The position numbers were made by a program, and so were the translations under genes. A model generated the notes under the pieces. That model had not been told where the DNA came from and searched no databases. It worked only from the letters and a program-made list of their open reading frames with translations. A stretch of 64,000 nucleotides of DNA, taken from contig NZ_CP045404.1 of NCBI RefSeq assembly GCF_009363715.1, forward strand, positions 712,001 to 776,000, given 5' to 3'. Shown here piece by piece: positions 11,845 through 21,728 of this stretch (position 1 is the stretch's first letter; each line of letters begins with the position of its first letter). The DNA comes from Roseovarius sp. THAF9 (GTDB lineage Bacteria; Pseudomonadota; Alphaproteobacteria; Rhodobacterales; Rhodobacteraceae).

Positions 11845-12969
11845 GTGCGAATCCGTTTCGATCATGGCCCCGAGGGGAGCGAATGCGCGTTCGAGCGCCC
11901 GGTCGAGGTGATCTCGGCGCGGGAAGCGGAGGACGTGCCGGCAGCCTTGGAGGCGATGGATGCGGCGCGGGGCGCGGGCCTGTGGCTGGCGGGATTCGCC
12001 AGCTACGAGCTTGGCTATGCGTTGGAGCCGAAGCTGGCGCCGCTGATGCCGGGGCGGCGGCGGGTGCCGTTGTTGCAGTTCGGGGCGTTCGAGGGGCCGG
12101 AGGCGGCGGCGGCGTTGCCGGAGCCTGCCGGGCGGCTGGACCATTTCGTGCCATTGTGGTCGGAGGCGCGATACACGCAGGCGTTCGACGCGGTGCATGC
12201 CCATATCTGTGCGGGCGATTTCTATCAGGCGAACCTGACATTCGCCTGCATGATGGAGGCGGTGGGCGCGCCGGGTGAGATTTACGCCGCGCTGGCCGCG
12301 ATACAGCCGGTGCGGTTCGGCGCGATGATCGAGGCCGAGGGGCTGCCCGCGATCCTGTCACGCTCGCCGGAGTTATTTTTCCGCACCGATGGCGCGGGCG
12401 GGATCGAGACCAAGCCGATGAAAGGCACCCAGCCGCGCAGCGAGGACGTGGACGAGGACGCGCGGCGCTGCCGGTTCCTGATGGAGGATGAAAAGAACCG
12501 GGCCGAGAACCTGATGATTGTGGATCTGTTGCGCAACGATCTGGGGCGGATCTGCGAGATCGGCAGTATCGAGGTGCCGGAGCTGTTCACGGTCGAAAGC
12601 TTGACGACGGTGCACCAGATGACCTCGCTTATCCGGGGGCGGATGCTGGAGGGCACGGCGTTGTCGGGGGTGTTCCGGGCGCTGTTTCCCTGCGGATCCA
12701 TCACAGGGGCGCCCAAGATGCGGGCGATGGAGATATTGGCGGGGCTGGAGGACGGCGCGCGCGATGTCTATTGCGGTACCATCGGCTGGGCCGCGCCGGA
12801 CGGGCGGTCGGAATTCAACGTGGCGATCCGCAGTTTGCTTGTGGAGCAGGGACGTGCGACGCTGAACGTGGGCGGCGGCGTGGTCTATGACAGCACCGCC
12901 GCGTCGGAATATGAGGAAGCCCTATGGAAAGCCCGCTTCGCCCGCCGGCTGATTCCGGATTTCGCCTGA
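11845..12969 (+). CDS. pabB: Aminodeoxychorismate synthase component I
   Basis: 374 residues from a GTG at 11845, chosen because AGAGGA lies 6 nt upstream and the protein then begins [11 protein letters not shown]. The upstream in-frame ATG at 11704 would add residues with no family likeness and would nearly abut carB. The chorismate-binding domain shows the family blocks [43 protein letters not shown] and [10 protein letters not shown]. It converts chorismate to 4-amino-4-deoxychorismate in folate synthesis. Its 3' end overlaps the next gene by 46 bp. The partner glutaminase pabA is not here. Confidence 0.92.
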   Translation: MRIRFDHGPEGSECAFERPVEVISAREAEDVPAALEAMDAARGAGLWLAGFASYELGYALEPKLAPLMPGRRRVPLLQFGAFEGPEAAAALPEPAGRLDHFVPLWSEARYTQAFDAVHAHICAGDFYQANLTFACMMEAVGAPGEIYAALAAIQPVRFGAMIEAEGLPAILSRSPELFFRTDGAGGIETKPMKGTQPRSEDVDEDARRCRFLMEDEKNRAENLMIVDLLRNDLGRICEIGSIEVPELFTVESLTTVHQMTSLIRGRMLEGTALSGVFRALFPCGSITGAPKMRAMEILAGLEDGARDVYCGTIGWAAPDGRSEFNVAIRSLLVEQGRATLNVGGGVVYDSTAASEYEEALWKARFARRLIPDFA

Positions 12970-13562
12970 TCGAGACTGGACTGTGGACGCCTGAAGCAGG
13001 TTTGCGGCTGGCCGGTTTTCATCTTGATCGGCTGCGCGCGAGCGCGGCGCGGCTGAGGATCGAGATGGACGGGCTGGATGCGGCGCTTGAGGCGGTCGAG
13101 GCAGACCGGCCAAAGCGGTTGCGCCTGACGGTGGATGCGGGCGGGCAGGTGGAAGTCACGTTGCATGAGTTTACGCCTGAACCCGAAGGCCGGGCATGGC
13201 GGCTGGCGGTGTCCGAGACGCGATTGATCGCGACCGATCCGTGGCTGACAGTGAAGAGCACCGAGCGTCACCTGTATGACCGGACGCGGGCGAAGTTGCC
13301 CGAGGGGGTGGAGGAAGTGATCTTTCTCAACTCCGATGGCGCGGTCTGCGAGGGGACGATCACCAATATCTTTGTCGACCGGGGCGACGGGCTGGAGACG
13401 CCGTCGCTGAGTTCGGGCGTGCTGCCCGGCGTGTTGCGCGCAAGCCTGATCGCGGAGGGCCGGGCGCGCGAGGCGGTGCTGACGCCGGAAGACCTGACCG
13501 GGGCGCGGGCGCTTTACGTGGGCAACGCGCTGCGCGGGCTGATCCCGGCGCGGCTGGTCTGA
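12924..13562 (+). CDS. Class IV aminotransferase-like protein, probable aminodeoxychorismate lyase
   Basis: 212 residues; the ATG lies inside the end of pabB, 6 nt after GAGGAAG. The PLP-attachment lysine is probably the K in TVKSTERHLYDRTRA, and the typical EGTITNIF and SSGVLPGVLR blocks follow. The protein is shorter than classical PabC (about 270 residues). The overlap with pabB strongly suggests it completes 4-aminobenzoate synthesis by releasing pyruvate from aminodeoxychorismate. A branched-chain or D-amino-acid aminotransferase role is possible but less likely given the coupling. Confidence 0.8.
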   Translation: MESPLRPPADSGFRLIETGLWTPEAGLRLAGFHLDRLRASAARLRIEMDGLDAALEAVEADRPKRLRLTVDAGGQVEVTLHEFTPEPEGRAWRLAVSETRLIATDPWLTVKSTERHLYDRTRAKLPEGVEEVIFLNSDGAVCEGTITNIFVDRGDGLETPSLSSGVLPGVLRASLIAEGRAREAVLTPEDLTGARALYVGNALRGLIPARLV

Positions 13563-13565
13563 GGT

Positions 13566-14798
13566 TTATTCCGCGGCGTGGCGCAGGTCTTTGGCGGCGT
13601 CTTCGCTGTAGAGGTAATCGCGTGTGAGCGGCACGGCGTCCTGCTGCCGCGACAGCTGGAACTGGAACACGACCTGGCTGTTGTAGCGGAACGTCGCCTC
13701 GCAGGCGATGAGGTAGTAGCGCCACATCCGGCAGAAGCGGTCGTCATATAGCTCGCGGGCGCGGTCGATATTGGCCATGAAACGGTCGTGCCAGTGGCGC
13801 AGGGTTTCGGCGTAGTGCAGGCGCCAAACCTCGATATCGCAGGAGTGCAGCTGGTTGACCTCGATGGCGCGGGTCGCCTCGGACAGGGCCGGACAATAGC
13901 CGCCGGGGAAAATGTACTTCAGGATCCAAGGGTTGGTGGTGCCGGGCTCGTCCGTGCGGCCGATAGTATGGATGAGGGCGACGCCGTCCTCGGCCAGAAG
14001 GTCGTGCACATTGCGGAAATATTCGCGGTAATGCGGCACGCCCACATGCTCGAACATGCCGACCGACACGATGCGGTCGAAGGTGCCGGTGACAGCGCGG
14101 TAGTCCATCAGGTGGAACTGGACCTTGTCGGACAGACCCGCCTCGGCGGCGCGGCGCGTGGCCAGTGCGTGCTGTTCTTCGGAGAGAGTGACGCCCACGA
14201 CTTCGGCGCCGTAGTCGCGCGCCAGCGTCAGCGCCATGCCGCCCCAGCCGCAGCCGATATCCAGCACGCGCATTCCGGGTTTGAGCAAAAGCTTGCGGGC
14301 GATGTGGTGTTTCTTGGCCACCTGCGCCTCTTCCAGCGTCATGTCGGGGCGGGCAAAATAGGCGCAGGAATATTGGCGGTCTTCGTCCAAGAACAGATCG
14401 TAAAGCTCGCCAGAAAGGTCGTAGTGATGGGCGACGTTGGCGCGTGACCGTCCCACCGGGTTGAATTGTTTCAACCAGCGGCTGGCATGGCGCATGAGGC
14501 CCAGCGGGCGGTGGAACCATGGGCTGCCTTGCCGGGCGATGTTGTCGACCGCGAGGTTGAGAAAGCCGCGCAGGTCGTCGTCTTCGATTGTGATCGTGCC
14601 GTCCATGTAGCCTTCTCCGACGGCCAGTTCGGGCGACAGAATGATTTTGCGCGGCAAAGCAGGGTCGTGCAGCGTCATCGCAACCGATGGCGTGCCGCCG
14701 TCGCCATAGCGCCGCGTCGTACCGTCGGGATAGGTCAGGCTGAAATCGCCGTTTCGGAACAGATGTGTGACAAACACATCGAGCATCTTGGTCCACAT
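13566..14798 (-). CDS. cfa: Cyclopropane-fatty-acyl-phospholipid synthase family protein
   Basis: 410 residues. The SAM-binding motif VLDIGCGWGG is near residue 180, preceded by HYDLSGELYDLFLDEDRQYSCAYF and followed by GMFEHVG, both hallmarks of the Cfa/mycolic acid methyltransferase family. An N-terminal domain (about residues 1-110) is the lipid-binding part. The enzyme transfers methylene from SAM to unsaturated phospholipid acyl chains at the inner membrane. The gene converges with the aminotransferase gene 3 bp away and diverges from aspS. Other lipid-methylating relatives share the fold, so the exact product is inferred. Confidence 0.9.
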   Translation of the reverse strand: MWTKMLDVFVTHLFRNGDFSLTYPDGTTRRYGDGGTPSVAMTLHDPALPRKIILSPELAVGEGYMDGTITIEDDDLRGFLNLAVDNIARQGSPWFHRPLGLMRHASRWLKQFNPVGRSRANVAHHYDLSGELYDLFLDEDRQYSCAYFARPDMTLEEAQVAKKHHIARKLLLKPGMRVLDIGCGWGGMALTLARDYGAEVVGVTLSEEQHALATRRAAEAGLSDKVQFHLMDYRAVTGTFDRIVSVGMFEHVGVPHYREYFRNVHDLLAEDGVALIHTIGRTDEPGTTNPWILKYIFPGGYCPALSEATRAIEVNQLHSCDIEVWRLHYAETLRHWHDRFMANIDRARELYDDRFCRMWRYYLIACEATFRYNSQVVFQFQLSRQQDAVPLTRDYLYSEDAAKDLRHAAE

Positions 14799-15063
14799 GG
14801 CTCACCCCATTCTTGTCGCGCCCACAGAGGCGCATGTGCTGGTGTGAAACCTGCCGGTGTCGCGGTTTTCCCGCGTGTTTTCCGCTCGATAGCCGGAATC
14901 TTTGCGCAAAATTAACTTTCTGTAAATCTTTTAAGACGGGCCTTGGTTCCGCGCAGGCGGGAAATAGCCTTGCAGGCCTTGACTTTGCCGCCTTGCCAAG
15001 GTGTATCGGCGCGAACCGAATTGCACGCGAAATGGGCAGTTTCAGCCGCCCGGAGAGGACCTC
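14799..15063. promoter_or_regulatory. Divergent promoter region between cfa and aspS
   Basis: 265 bp between two divergent starts. It must hold promoters for both genes. An AT-rich patch at about 14905-14935 is the best candidate core region, but no box pair is clear enough to mark. GGAGAGGA before 15064 is the aspS ribosome site. Confidence 0.45.
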
Positions 15064-16842
15064 ATGCACGCATATCGCAGCCATACCTGCGCCGAGCTGA
15101 CGAAATCGAATGTCGGGGACACCGTTCGCCTGTCGGGCTGGGTACACCGGATTCGCGATCATGGCGGGGTTCTGTTCATCGATCTGCGCGATCATTACGG
15201 CATGACGCAGGTGCTGTGCGATCCCGACAGCGCGGTGTTTTCCGAGGTCGAAAAGCTGCGCAGCGAGTGGTGCATCCGCATCGACGGCGAGGTGAAGGCG
15301 CGGGATGAGAGCCTTGTGAATCCCAAGATCAAGACAGGCGAGATCGAGGTCTTCATCCGCGACATGGAAGTGTTGGGCGGGGCCGGGGAATTGCCGCTGA
15401 TCGTCTTCGGGGACCAGGAATACCCGGAAGAAACGCGGCTGCGCTATCGCTACCTAGACCTGCGGCGCGAGGCGATGCAGGAGAACATGAAGCTGCGCTC
15501 GGACGTGGTGGCCAGCATCCGGCGGCGGATGTGGGATATCGATTTCCGCGAGTACCAGACGCCGATCATCACCGCGTCGAGCCCCGAGGGCGCGCGCGAC
15601 TTTCTGGTGCCCTCGCGCCTGCACCCGGGCAAGTTCTATGCGCTGCCGCAGGCGCCGCAGCAGTTCAAGCAGCTGATCATGGTCAGTGGCTTTGACAAGT
15701 ATTTCCAGATCGCGCCGTGCTTTCGCGACGAGGACCCGCGCGCGGACCGCTCGCCCACGGATTTCTACCAGCTGGACATGGAGATGTCGTTTGTCGAGCA
15801 ACAGGACGTGTTCGACACGATCCAGCCGGTGATCAAGGGCCTGTTCGAGGAGTTCGGCGGCGGTCGCGCGGTCGACCAGGAATGGCCGCAAATTTCGTAC
15901 CGGGATGCGGCGCTGTGGTATGGCACCGACAAGCCGGACCTGCGCAACCCGATCAAGATGCAGGATGTGAGCGAGCATTTCCGCGGCTCGGGCTTTGCCA
16001 TCTTCGCCAAGCTGCTGGAGCAGGATGGCACGGAAATTCGCGCCATTCCCGCACCCTCGGGCGGCAGCCGCAAGTTCTGTGACCGGATGAATGCGTTTGC
16101 CCAGAAAGAGGGCCTGCCGGGGATGGGGTATATTTTCTGGCGGGACCAGGGTGACGGGATGGAAGCCGCAGGGCCGCTGGCCAAGAATATCGGGCCGGAG
16201 CGGACGGAAGCCATTCGCGAGCAGCTGGGGCTGGGCGTGGGCGATGCGGCGTTCTTCCTCGGTGGCAAGCCGGCCGCGTTCGAGCGCGTGGCGGGCAAGG
16301 CGCGGGTGACGATCGGCGAGGAACTGGGGCTGACGGACGAGAACCGCTTTGCCTTTGCCTGGATCGTCGATTTCCCGATGTACGAGGCGGATGAAGAGTC
16401 GGGCGAGATCGACTTTTCGCACAACCCGTTCTCGATGCCGCAGGGCGGGATCGAGGCGCTGGAGGGCGACCCGCTGGAGGTTCTGGGGTATCAGTACGAC
16501 CTGAGTTGCAACGGTTATGAGCTGGTTTCGGGCGCGATCCGGAACCACAAGCTGGAGACGATGATCAAGGCGTTCGAACTGGCGGGCTATGACGAGGCGG
16601 AAGTGCGTAAGCGGTTCGGCGGCATGGTCAATGCGTTCCAGTACGGCGCGCCGCCGCACGGGGGCTGTGCCGCGGGGATCGACCGGATCGTGATGCTGCT
16701 GGCGGACGAGCAAAACATTCGCGAGGTCATCATGTTCCCGATGAACCAGCGGGCCGAGGACCTGATGATGAATGCGCCCTCCGAGCCGACGAGCGACCAG
16801 TTGATGGAGTTGGGCCTGCGGGTGATCCCGCAGGAGGATTGA
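15064..16842 (+). CDS. aspS: Aspartate--tRNA ligase
   Basis: 592 residues, normal for bacterial AspRS. The start at 15064 ([12 protein letters not shown]) follows GGAGAGGACCTC. The N-terminal OB-fold anticodon domain has [20 protein letters not shown]. Class II motif 2 is seen as [19 protein letters not shown]. The bacterial insertion domain and motif 3 [19 protein letters not shown] follow. It charges tRNA-Asp in the cytoplasm. It could be the non-discriminating type that also charges tRNA-Asn, which the sequence alone does not settle for me. Confidence 0.97.
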   Translation: MHAYRSHTCAELTKSNVGDTVRLSGWVHRIRDHGGVLFIDLRDHYGMTQVLCDPDSAVFSEVEKLRSEWCIRIDGEVKARDESLVNPKIKTGEIEVFIRDMEVLGGAGELPLIVFGDQEYPEETRLRYRYLDLRREAMQENMKLRSDVVASIRRRMWDIDFREYQTPIITASSPEGARDFLVPSRLHPGKFYALPQAPQQFKQLIMVSGFDKYFQIAPCFRDEDPRADRSPTDFYQLDMEMSFVEQQDVFDTIQPVIKGLFEEFGGGRAVDQEWPQISYRDAALWYGTDKPDLRNPIKMQDVSEHFRGSGFAIFAKLLEQDGTEIRAIPAPSGGSRKFCDRMNAFAQKEGLPGMGYIFWRDQGDGMEAAGPLAKNIGPERTEAIREQLGLGVGDAAFFLGGKPAAFERVAGKARVTIGEELGLTDENRFAFAWIVDFPMYEADEESGEIDFSHNPFSMPQGGIEALEGDPLEVLGYQYDLSCNGYELVSGAIRNHKLETMIKAFELAGYDEAEVRKRFGGMVNAFQYGAPPHGGCAAGIDRIVMLLADEQNIREVIMFPMNQRAEDLMMNAPSEPTSDQLMELGLRVIPQED

Positions 16843-16851
16843 GCAGGCGCG

Positions 16852-16873
16852 GGGTGGGTTTTCACCCATCCTA
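16852..16873. repeat. Short palindromic repeat, GTGGGT-TTTC-ACCCA type
   Basis: Ten nt past the aspS stop. GGGTGGG and CACCCATCC face each other across a short T-rich loop. Similar units occur at 23444-23467 and 31724-31747, each just after a gene, so this looks like an interspersed element that may also act as a terminator. Confidence 0.6.
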
Positions 16874-16888
16874 AGTGACTGGTGAGAG

Positions 16889-16909
16889 GTCCCGGATCAA
16901 GTCCGGGAC
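16889..16909. repeat. Palindromic repeat GTCCCGGA-tcaag-TCCGGGAC
   Basis: An 8-bp perfect inverted repeat with a 5-nt spacer lies between the convergent aspS and hemerythrin genes. The unit resembles a CCGGATCAAGTCCGG-type repeat that is frequent in alphaproteobacterial intergenic regions. It may end transcription from both sides. Confidence 0.65.
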
Positions 16910-16936
16910 AGGGGTGCCGGAATGTCGCTTGCCGTC

Positions 16937-17413
16937 TCAGTCTTCCAGGCTGTCCTCACGCTTGTCGTCGATCAGTTTGCGTTCCTTCGACTTGCGATCT
17001 TCGAACCGCTGGCCGTAGCCTTCGATCTCGTCTTCGGGGATCACTTCCTGAGCGCGGGCAAAGACCTCGTCCTCTTCCTCGTCCATGTGGTGTTCGTAAT
17101 CGTGTTTCAGCGTCTTGAAGCGGTTGAGCCAACCGGGTGAGGCCATGTCCGTTTCGTTCAGCTCTTCCATGATGTCGTCAAGTTGCTGATGTTCATGGAC
17201 CGAGTGGCGGGCGGCGTCCTGGCCCCAGGTCTTGGAGATGAGCTTGGAATAGAACGTCTCTTCCTCGGCCGCCGCATGGGACTTCACGTCTTCGTAGAAT
17301 TCCTGCCACGCGGACTTGCGGTCGTCGCTGTCGCCGGAGGTGTCTTCGATCCGGTTCAGCAGGGCGCGGTGGTTGTCGTGATCGGCGCGGATGGCGTCGT
17401 AGATATTGGGCAT
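16937..17413 (-). CDS. Hemerythrin (HHE) domain-containing protein
   Basis: 158 residues from the ATG at 17413 (MPNIYDAIRADHDNH), with GAGGA upstream; a longer open frame to 17560 lacks a ribosome site. Candidate di-iron ligands are spread as in HHE proteins: H12 and H15 in helix 1, H46 and E50 in HAAAE, H70/H73/H75 in helix 3, and the H104-H109 cluster followed by acidic residues in helix 4. The C-terminus is highly charged. Such proteins bind a di-iron centre and are linked to oxygen, nitric oxide or iron handling; the specific role here is unknown. Confidence 0.85.
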   Translation of the reverse strand: MPNIYDAIRADHDNHRALLNRIEDTSGDSDDRKSAWQEFYEDVKSHAAAEEETFYSKLISKTWGQDAARHSVHEHQQLDDIMEELNETDMASPGWLNRFKTLKHDYEHHMDEEEDEVFARAQEVIPEDEIEGYGQRFEDRKSKERKLIDDKREDSLED

Positions 17414-17583
17414 TGGCTGGTCCTCGGGATTGGCTTTCGGGAGCGAACGCGCGGCATGGCAAGGGGGTTCCCGATCGATGCGTAACTTGTTGCCGAGCCG
17501 CGAGGGGAGATGGAGCATGGCGCGTGGGATCCTGTAGGATGTCCCCCATATGAATCGCATGCTCGTTGCCGGAGAAAATGCCG

Positions 17584-18966
17584 ATGCCGTTTGAGCCCAA
17601 CCGCGCTGCTATTCGATTTGGCTGTGGTCTTTCGCCGAAGATCGCTGCGCCGTTGAATGTGGACGCGATGCTGGCCGCGCTGGAGGGGCCGGACCGCGCG
17701 GCAGAGCGGTTTCCGGTGGCCGGGTTCGAAGTGGTGGGACGCGCCACAATTGCCGTACAGCAGGCCGGGCGTGATTTCCGCAACGCCAAGAGCGAAGACG
17801 CGCGCGTCGCAGCACGTGAGGCGCGGAAAATGCACCTTCGCGGCCTGCGCGAAAAGGCCGGAGGTTGGGTTCGCAATGTGCTGTTGCGGCGGGCGTTGGC
17901 GCAGGACGGGTTCCGTGAACGGCTGGCATTCTTCTGGTCAGACCATTTCACCGCGGTTGGCCGTGCGGGGCCGCTCAGCCTAGGCTACCTGCCCTATGTG
18001 GAGGATGCGATCCGCCCGTATCTTGACGGGCGTTTTGCAGACATGTTGAAGGCTGTGATCACGCATCCGCATATGCTGATCTATTTCAAGCAGCATGTCA
18101 CGGTAGGGCCCAACAGTGCCTTGGGCCAGCGTCGAAATCTGTCCCGGGACCTGAACGAAAATCTTGGGCGGGAACTGATCGAGCTGCACACGCTGGGAGT
18201 TGGGGCGGAGTATAGCCAAGCGGATGTGCGTGCCCTTGCGGAATTGCTGACGGGGATGTCCGTTGAACGCGAGACGAAATTCATGTTCCGACCGCGCTTT
18301 GCCGAACCTGGTGCGCACAAGGTGCTCGGCCGGGTCTATGGCGGCGCGGAGCTGTCTTTCGACAGGGTCGCGGCTGTGTTGGAGGACCTGGCCGCGCATC
18401 CGGCGACGGCGGCGCATCTTGCGCGCAAGCTGGCGGTGCATTTCACAGGTGACAGCCCAGATCCCGACATGGTTCGCACGATGGCCGAAGCCTACCGCGC
18501 CAGCGATGGGCACTTGTTGGAGGTCTACCAAGCCATGCTGAGGCATCCGGCGGCATGGCACGCCGGGCCGGGCAATGTGAAGCAGCCGATCGATTTCGTC
18601 GGCTCCAGTTTACGGGCCTTGGGTATTGCGCCTCGTCACGTGCCGGACGACCATCGCAAACTGAACCAGATCGTGCTGGGACCGATGGTGTTGATGGGCC
18701 AGACCTGGGGTGCGCCGCTGGGGCCGGATGGCTGGCCCGAGGCGGATACGGCGTGGATCACGCCGCAGCGGATGGCCGCGCGCCTGCAGTGGGGCATGAC
18801 GGTGCCGTTCCGCCTGATGCGGCTGTTGCCGGACCCGCGCGAATTCGTCGAGGCTGCGCTGGGCCCGGATGCGCCGGAGCCGGTGCGCTTCGCCGCGAAG
18901 GCAGCGGAAACGCACGCCGAGGGCGTGGGGCTGGTGCTGGCGTCGCCGGCGTTCCAGAGAATGTAG
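17584..18966 (+). CDS. DUF1800 domain-containing protein
   Basis: 460 residues from the ATG at 17584 (MPFEPNRAAIRFGCGLSP), which lies 9 nt after GGAG; TTG at 17566 and ATG at 17578 are in frame but worse spaced. Family blocks include HLRGLREKAGGWVRNVLLRRAL, FWSDHFTAVGR and NENLGRELIELHTLGVG. No clear signal peptide is visible. DUF1800 genes typically sit directly before a DUF1501 gene, as here (16 nt gap). The pair is of unknown biochemical function and is often secreted or envelope-associated. Confidence 0.88.
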   Translation: MPFEPNRAAIRFGCGLSPKIAAPLNVDAMLAALEGPDRAAERFPVAGFEVVGRATIAVQQAGRDFRNAKSEDARVAAREARKMHLRGLREKAGGWVRNVLLRRALAQDGFRERLAFFWSDHFTAVGRAGPLSLGYLPYVEDAIRPYLDGRFADMLKAVITHPHMLIYFKQHVTVGPNSALGQRRNLSRDLNENLGRELIELHTLGVGAEYSQADVRALAELLTGMSVERETKFMFRPRFAEPGAHKVLGRVYGGAELSFDRVAAVLEDLAAHPATAAHLARKLAVHFTGDSPDPDMVRTMAEAYRASDGHLLEVYQAMLRHPAAWHAGPGNVKQPIDFVGSSLRALGIAPRHVPDDHRKLNQIVLGPMVLMGQTWGAPLGPDGWPEADTAWITPQRMAARLQWGMTVPFRLMRLLPDPREFVEAALGPDAPEPVRFAAKAAETHAEGVGLVLASPAFQRM

Positions 18967-18982
18967 GACAGGAGACCCGAGC

Positions 18983-20209
18983 ATGACCGATACCTCACGT
19001 CGCGCGTTTCTTGGCCGGAGCCTTGCGCTGGGCTGTTCGCTGGCGGCCAGCCCGCTGGTGACGCCGGTGACCATGGCCAGCGCGCCGTGGGACACACGGC
19101 TGGTGGTGATCATCCTGCGCGGGGCGATGGACGGGCTAGACGTGGTGCGCCCGGTGGGCGATCCGGGCTATGCCGCGTTGCGGGGCGAGGCCGCGCCGCA
19201 GGGCGGTCTGGCGCTGGACGGCATGTTCGCGCTGCATCCCGGATTGTCCGGGCTGATGCCGCTTTGGGAGAAGGGCGAGCTGGGGTTCGTGCACGCTGTT
19301 TCGACGCCTTATCGCGACAAGCGCAGCCATTTCGACGGGCAGGACATTCTGGAGGCCGGCACGGGGCAGGACGCGCTGGGCGGTCAGCGCGACGGATGGC
19401 TGAACCGGATGTTGCAGGCGATGCCGGGGATCACCGCCGAGACGGCCTATGCGGTTGGGCGCGAGGACATGCTGATCCTGTCGGGGGACGCGCCGGTGGC
19501 GAACTGGTCGCCCGAGGCGGCGCTGGCGCTGAGCCCGCAGGCGCAGCGGCTTCTGGAGAGGGTGATGCATGACGACCCGCTGTTTCGCGCGACATTGGAC
19601 GAGGCGATTGCCCTGTCGCAGACCGGTATGGCGGAGCTTGCGGGGGGCGGCACGCTGGACGCCGCTGACATGATGAACGCGATGCAGGACAACATGCGTC
19701 CCACGCGCGACCGTGACCGCGTGGGCAGCGTTGTGCGCTTTGCCGCCGAGCGGTTGCGGGGCGACAGCCGGATCGCGGCCTTTTCGCTGAACGGGTTCGA
19801 CACCCATGCGCACCAGGAGCGGCATCTGGCGCGCGCGCTGGCGCCTTTGCAGGAGGCGGTTCTGACCTTGCGCGACGAGCTGGGCGATGTCTGGGGCAAG
19901 ACGGCGGTGCTTGCGATGACGGAATTCGGACGCACGGCGCGGCTGAACGGCAGTCGGGGCACCGATCACGGCACGGCGGGGGCGATGCTGCTGGCGGGCG
20001 GGGCGATTCGCGGCGGGCAGGTTCTGGGCGACTGGCCGGGGCTGGCGGAGGCGAACCTGTACCAGCGCCGTGATTTGATGCCGACGCGGGACGTGCGCGC
20101 CATCGCGGGCTGGGCGATGCGCGGGCTTTTCGGGCTTGATCGGGCGCATGTGGAGGGCACGATCTTTCCCGGGCTGGAGTTGGGGGCCGACCCGAAACTG
20201 ATCCTGTGA
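18983..20209 (+). CDS. DUF1501 domain-containing protein, Tat-exported
   Basis: 408 residues from the ATG at 18983. The N-terminus is a Tat signal, SRRAFLGRSLALGC with a hydrophobic run to about residue 30. The DUF1501 core, related to sulfatase/phosphatase-like folds, shows LVVIILRGAMDGLDVV, DKRSHFDGQDILE, GFDTHAHQ, TEFGRTARLNGSRGTDHG and GDWPGL. The TEFGRT and DHG segments are the likely metal-binding region by family analogy. Coupled with the DUF1800 gene upstream. Substrate unknown. Confidence 0.9.
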   Translation: MTDTSRRAFLGRSLALGCSLAASPLVTPVTMASAPWDTRLVVIILRGAMDGLDVVRPVGDPGYAALRGEAAPQGGLALDGMFALHPGLSGLMPLWEKGELGFVHAVSTPYRDKRSHFDGQDILEAGTGQDALGGQRDGWLNRMLQAMPGITAETAYAVGREDMLILSGDAPVANWSPEAALALSPQAQRLLERVMHDDPLFRATLDEAIALSQTGMAELAGGGTLDAADMMNAMQDNMRPTRDRDRVGSVVRFAAERLRGDSRIAAFSLNGFDTHAHQERHLARALAPLQEAVLTLRDELGDVWGKTAVLAMTEFGRTARLNGSRGTDHGTAGAMLLAGGAIRGGQVLGDWPGLAEANLYQRRDLMPTRDVRAIAGWAMRGLFGLDRAHVEGTIFPGLELGADPKLIL

Positions 20210-20270
20210 CGTTTCGCTTTCCACTCAGAGCCGTGTCTGGCTATTGTCCGGCGGGAAAGATGAGGCGCAG

Positions 20271-20990
20271 ATGACAGATGACCGCCCGGTGGGGCCGAAG
20301 ATCCCCGATTGGACTGTGCCGCCGGTGCCGGGCATGGCGCCGTTGGAGGGACGCTACGTGCGGCTCGAGGCACTGGATGCGGATCGCCATGCCGCGATCC
20401 TGTTCAAGGCTTTCGACGGGCATGACCATGTGTGGGATTACATGCCGGTGGGGCCGTTTGCCTCGGCCGCGCAGTTTCACCGCTGGATGCGGGACGAGAC
20501 GGCCAAGACAACGATCCTGTTCTACGCGATCTATGACAAGGACCGGGGCGCCTATGGCGGGTTCGCGTCTTACCTGCGGATCAAGCCCGAGTCGGGGTCG
20601 ATCGAGGTGGGCTTCATCGCCATGGCGCCGCAGCTTCAACGGACGCGGGCGGCGACCGAGGCGATGTTCCTGATGATGCAATGGGCGTTCGACGCCGGTT
20701 ACCGGCGGTACGAGTGGAAATGCGACGCGCTGAACATGCCCTCGCGACGGGCGGCGCAACGATTCGGCTTTACCTTCGAGGGGGTGTTCGTGCAGGCCTC
20801 GGTGGTCAAGGGCCGCAACCGTGACACCGCCTGGTTCGCCGTCATCGACAAGGACTGGCCGGCCCTGATGGAAGCCTACCAGTTCTGGCTGGCGCCGGAG
20901 AATTTCGACCAGGACGGCCGCCAGAGAGAACGGCTGGCCGACCTGACGCGGCTGGTGCGCCGGGGCGGCGACCCGGCGCAGGGGGGCTGA
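20271..20990 (+). CDS. GNAT-family N-acetyltransferase (RimJ/RimL-like)
   Basis: 239 residues from the ATG at 20271; a TTG at 20244 would add nine residues and is less likely. The GNAT core is seen as GFIAMAPQLQRTRAATEAMFLMMQWAF, where the RTRAATEA segment matches the acetyl-CoA binding loop, then YEWKCDALNMPSRRAAQRFGFTFEGVF. This arrangement is typical of RimJ/RimL-type enzymes acting on protein N-termini or small amines. The actual substrate is unknown. Confidence 0.85.
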   Translation: MTDDRPVGPKIPDWTVPPVPGMAPLEGRYVRLEALDADRHAAILFKAFDGHDHVWDYMPVGPFASAAQFHRWMRDETAKTTILFYAIYDKDRGAYGGFASYLRIKPESGSIEVGFIAMAPQLQRTRAATEAMFLMMQWAFDAGYRRYEWKCDALNMPSRRAAQRFGFTFEGVFVQASVVKGRNRDTAWFAVIDKDWPALMEAYQFWLAPENFDQDGRQRERLADLTRLVRRGGDPAQGG

Positions 20991-21011
20991 CACGCCCCGG
21001 TTTGCAGGGGA

Positions 21012-21728
21012 TCAGATGGCGACCCGCCGGCTGATCCGGTCCTGAACCATCGCGATCAGTGCTTTGACCGTGGCGTTGGGCGTGCGCCCGCGGGCGCGAA
21101 GCTCTGCCAGGTCGTTCGTGGCCTGCAAGAGCGCTTTGTCGTCGGCCGAACGGGCGACGCCATCGAGAAACTGCGCCACGTAATCCAGTACCGGGCCATC
21201 GCGATGATCTTCCAGCAGGTTGGCGGCATGGTTCATGTCGTCGCGATAGGCCATCGGGTCCGGCGTGATTTGAACCTGCGCCACAGCGCGGGGGCCGGCG
21301 GGACGGTAGGTTTCGGGCAGGGCCGCCAACACGCCCTGCTGAAAGGCCGCGAGGCTGTCGAGCGGTTTGTCGAGAAAACCGTCGGCGCCGGCGTTGATCG
21401 CCTCGGCCGCCATGTCGGTATTGCCGCTGAGCCCCAGAAGGCCTGTGACGCGTGGAATGGCCGAGGCCAGTTCCGCGATCAGGTCGAGGCCGGAGCCGTC
21501 GGGCAGGCCCAGATCGACGATGACCACGGAGGGGCGATAGACCGAAAGGTGCCGCCGCGCCGAGCGCAGGCAGTCGGCCCGTCGGATACGCGCCCCGCTG
21601 CGCAGGCACATCAGGCGGATCGCCTCGCAGGCGTATCGGCTGTCCTCGACCACGAGGATGGTCAAGCCCAGAAGCGGGCGTCGGGCAGTCGGCGTCTTGG
21701 TAAGTGTCAGGCTGTCATTTTCATCCAT
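21012..21728 (-). CDS. Receiver-domain protein with uncharacterised helical C-terminus
   Basis: 238 residues from the ATG at 21728, which follows GGAG by 7 nt (an in-frame GTG at 21749 is possible). A CheY-like receiver spans about residues 20-135: TILVVEDSRYACEAI with acidic residues, the phospho-acceptor aspartate in VVIVDLGLPDGSG, and the conserved lysine in FLDKPLDS. The remaining 100 residues are helical and charged, with no recognisable DNA-binding or enzymatic motif. No histidine kinase is adjacent, so it is an orphan response regulator. Confidence 0.8.
   Translation of the reverse strand: MDENDSLTLTKTPTARRPLLGLTILVVEDSRYACEAIRLMCLRSGARIRRADCLRSARRHLSVYRPSVVIVDLGLPDGSGLDLIAELASAIPRVTGLLGLSGNTDMAAEAINAGADGFLDKPLDSLAAFQQGVLAALPETYRPAGPRAVAQVQITPDPMAYRDDMNHAANLLEDHRDGPVLDYVAQFLDGVARSADDKALLQATNDLAELRARGRTPNATVKALIAMVQDRISRRVAI

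Noticed and set aside
11693..12361. N-terminal extension of the carB frame
   Set aside because: Arg/Pro/Ser-rich, antisense to pabB, while the ATG at 11692 gives the conserved CarB start.
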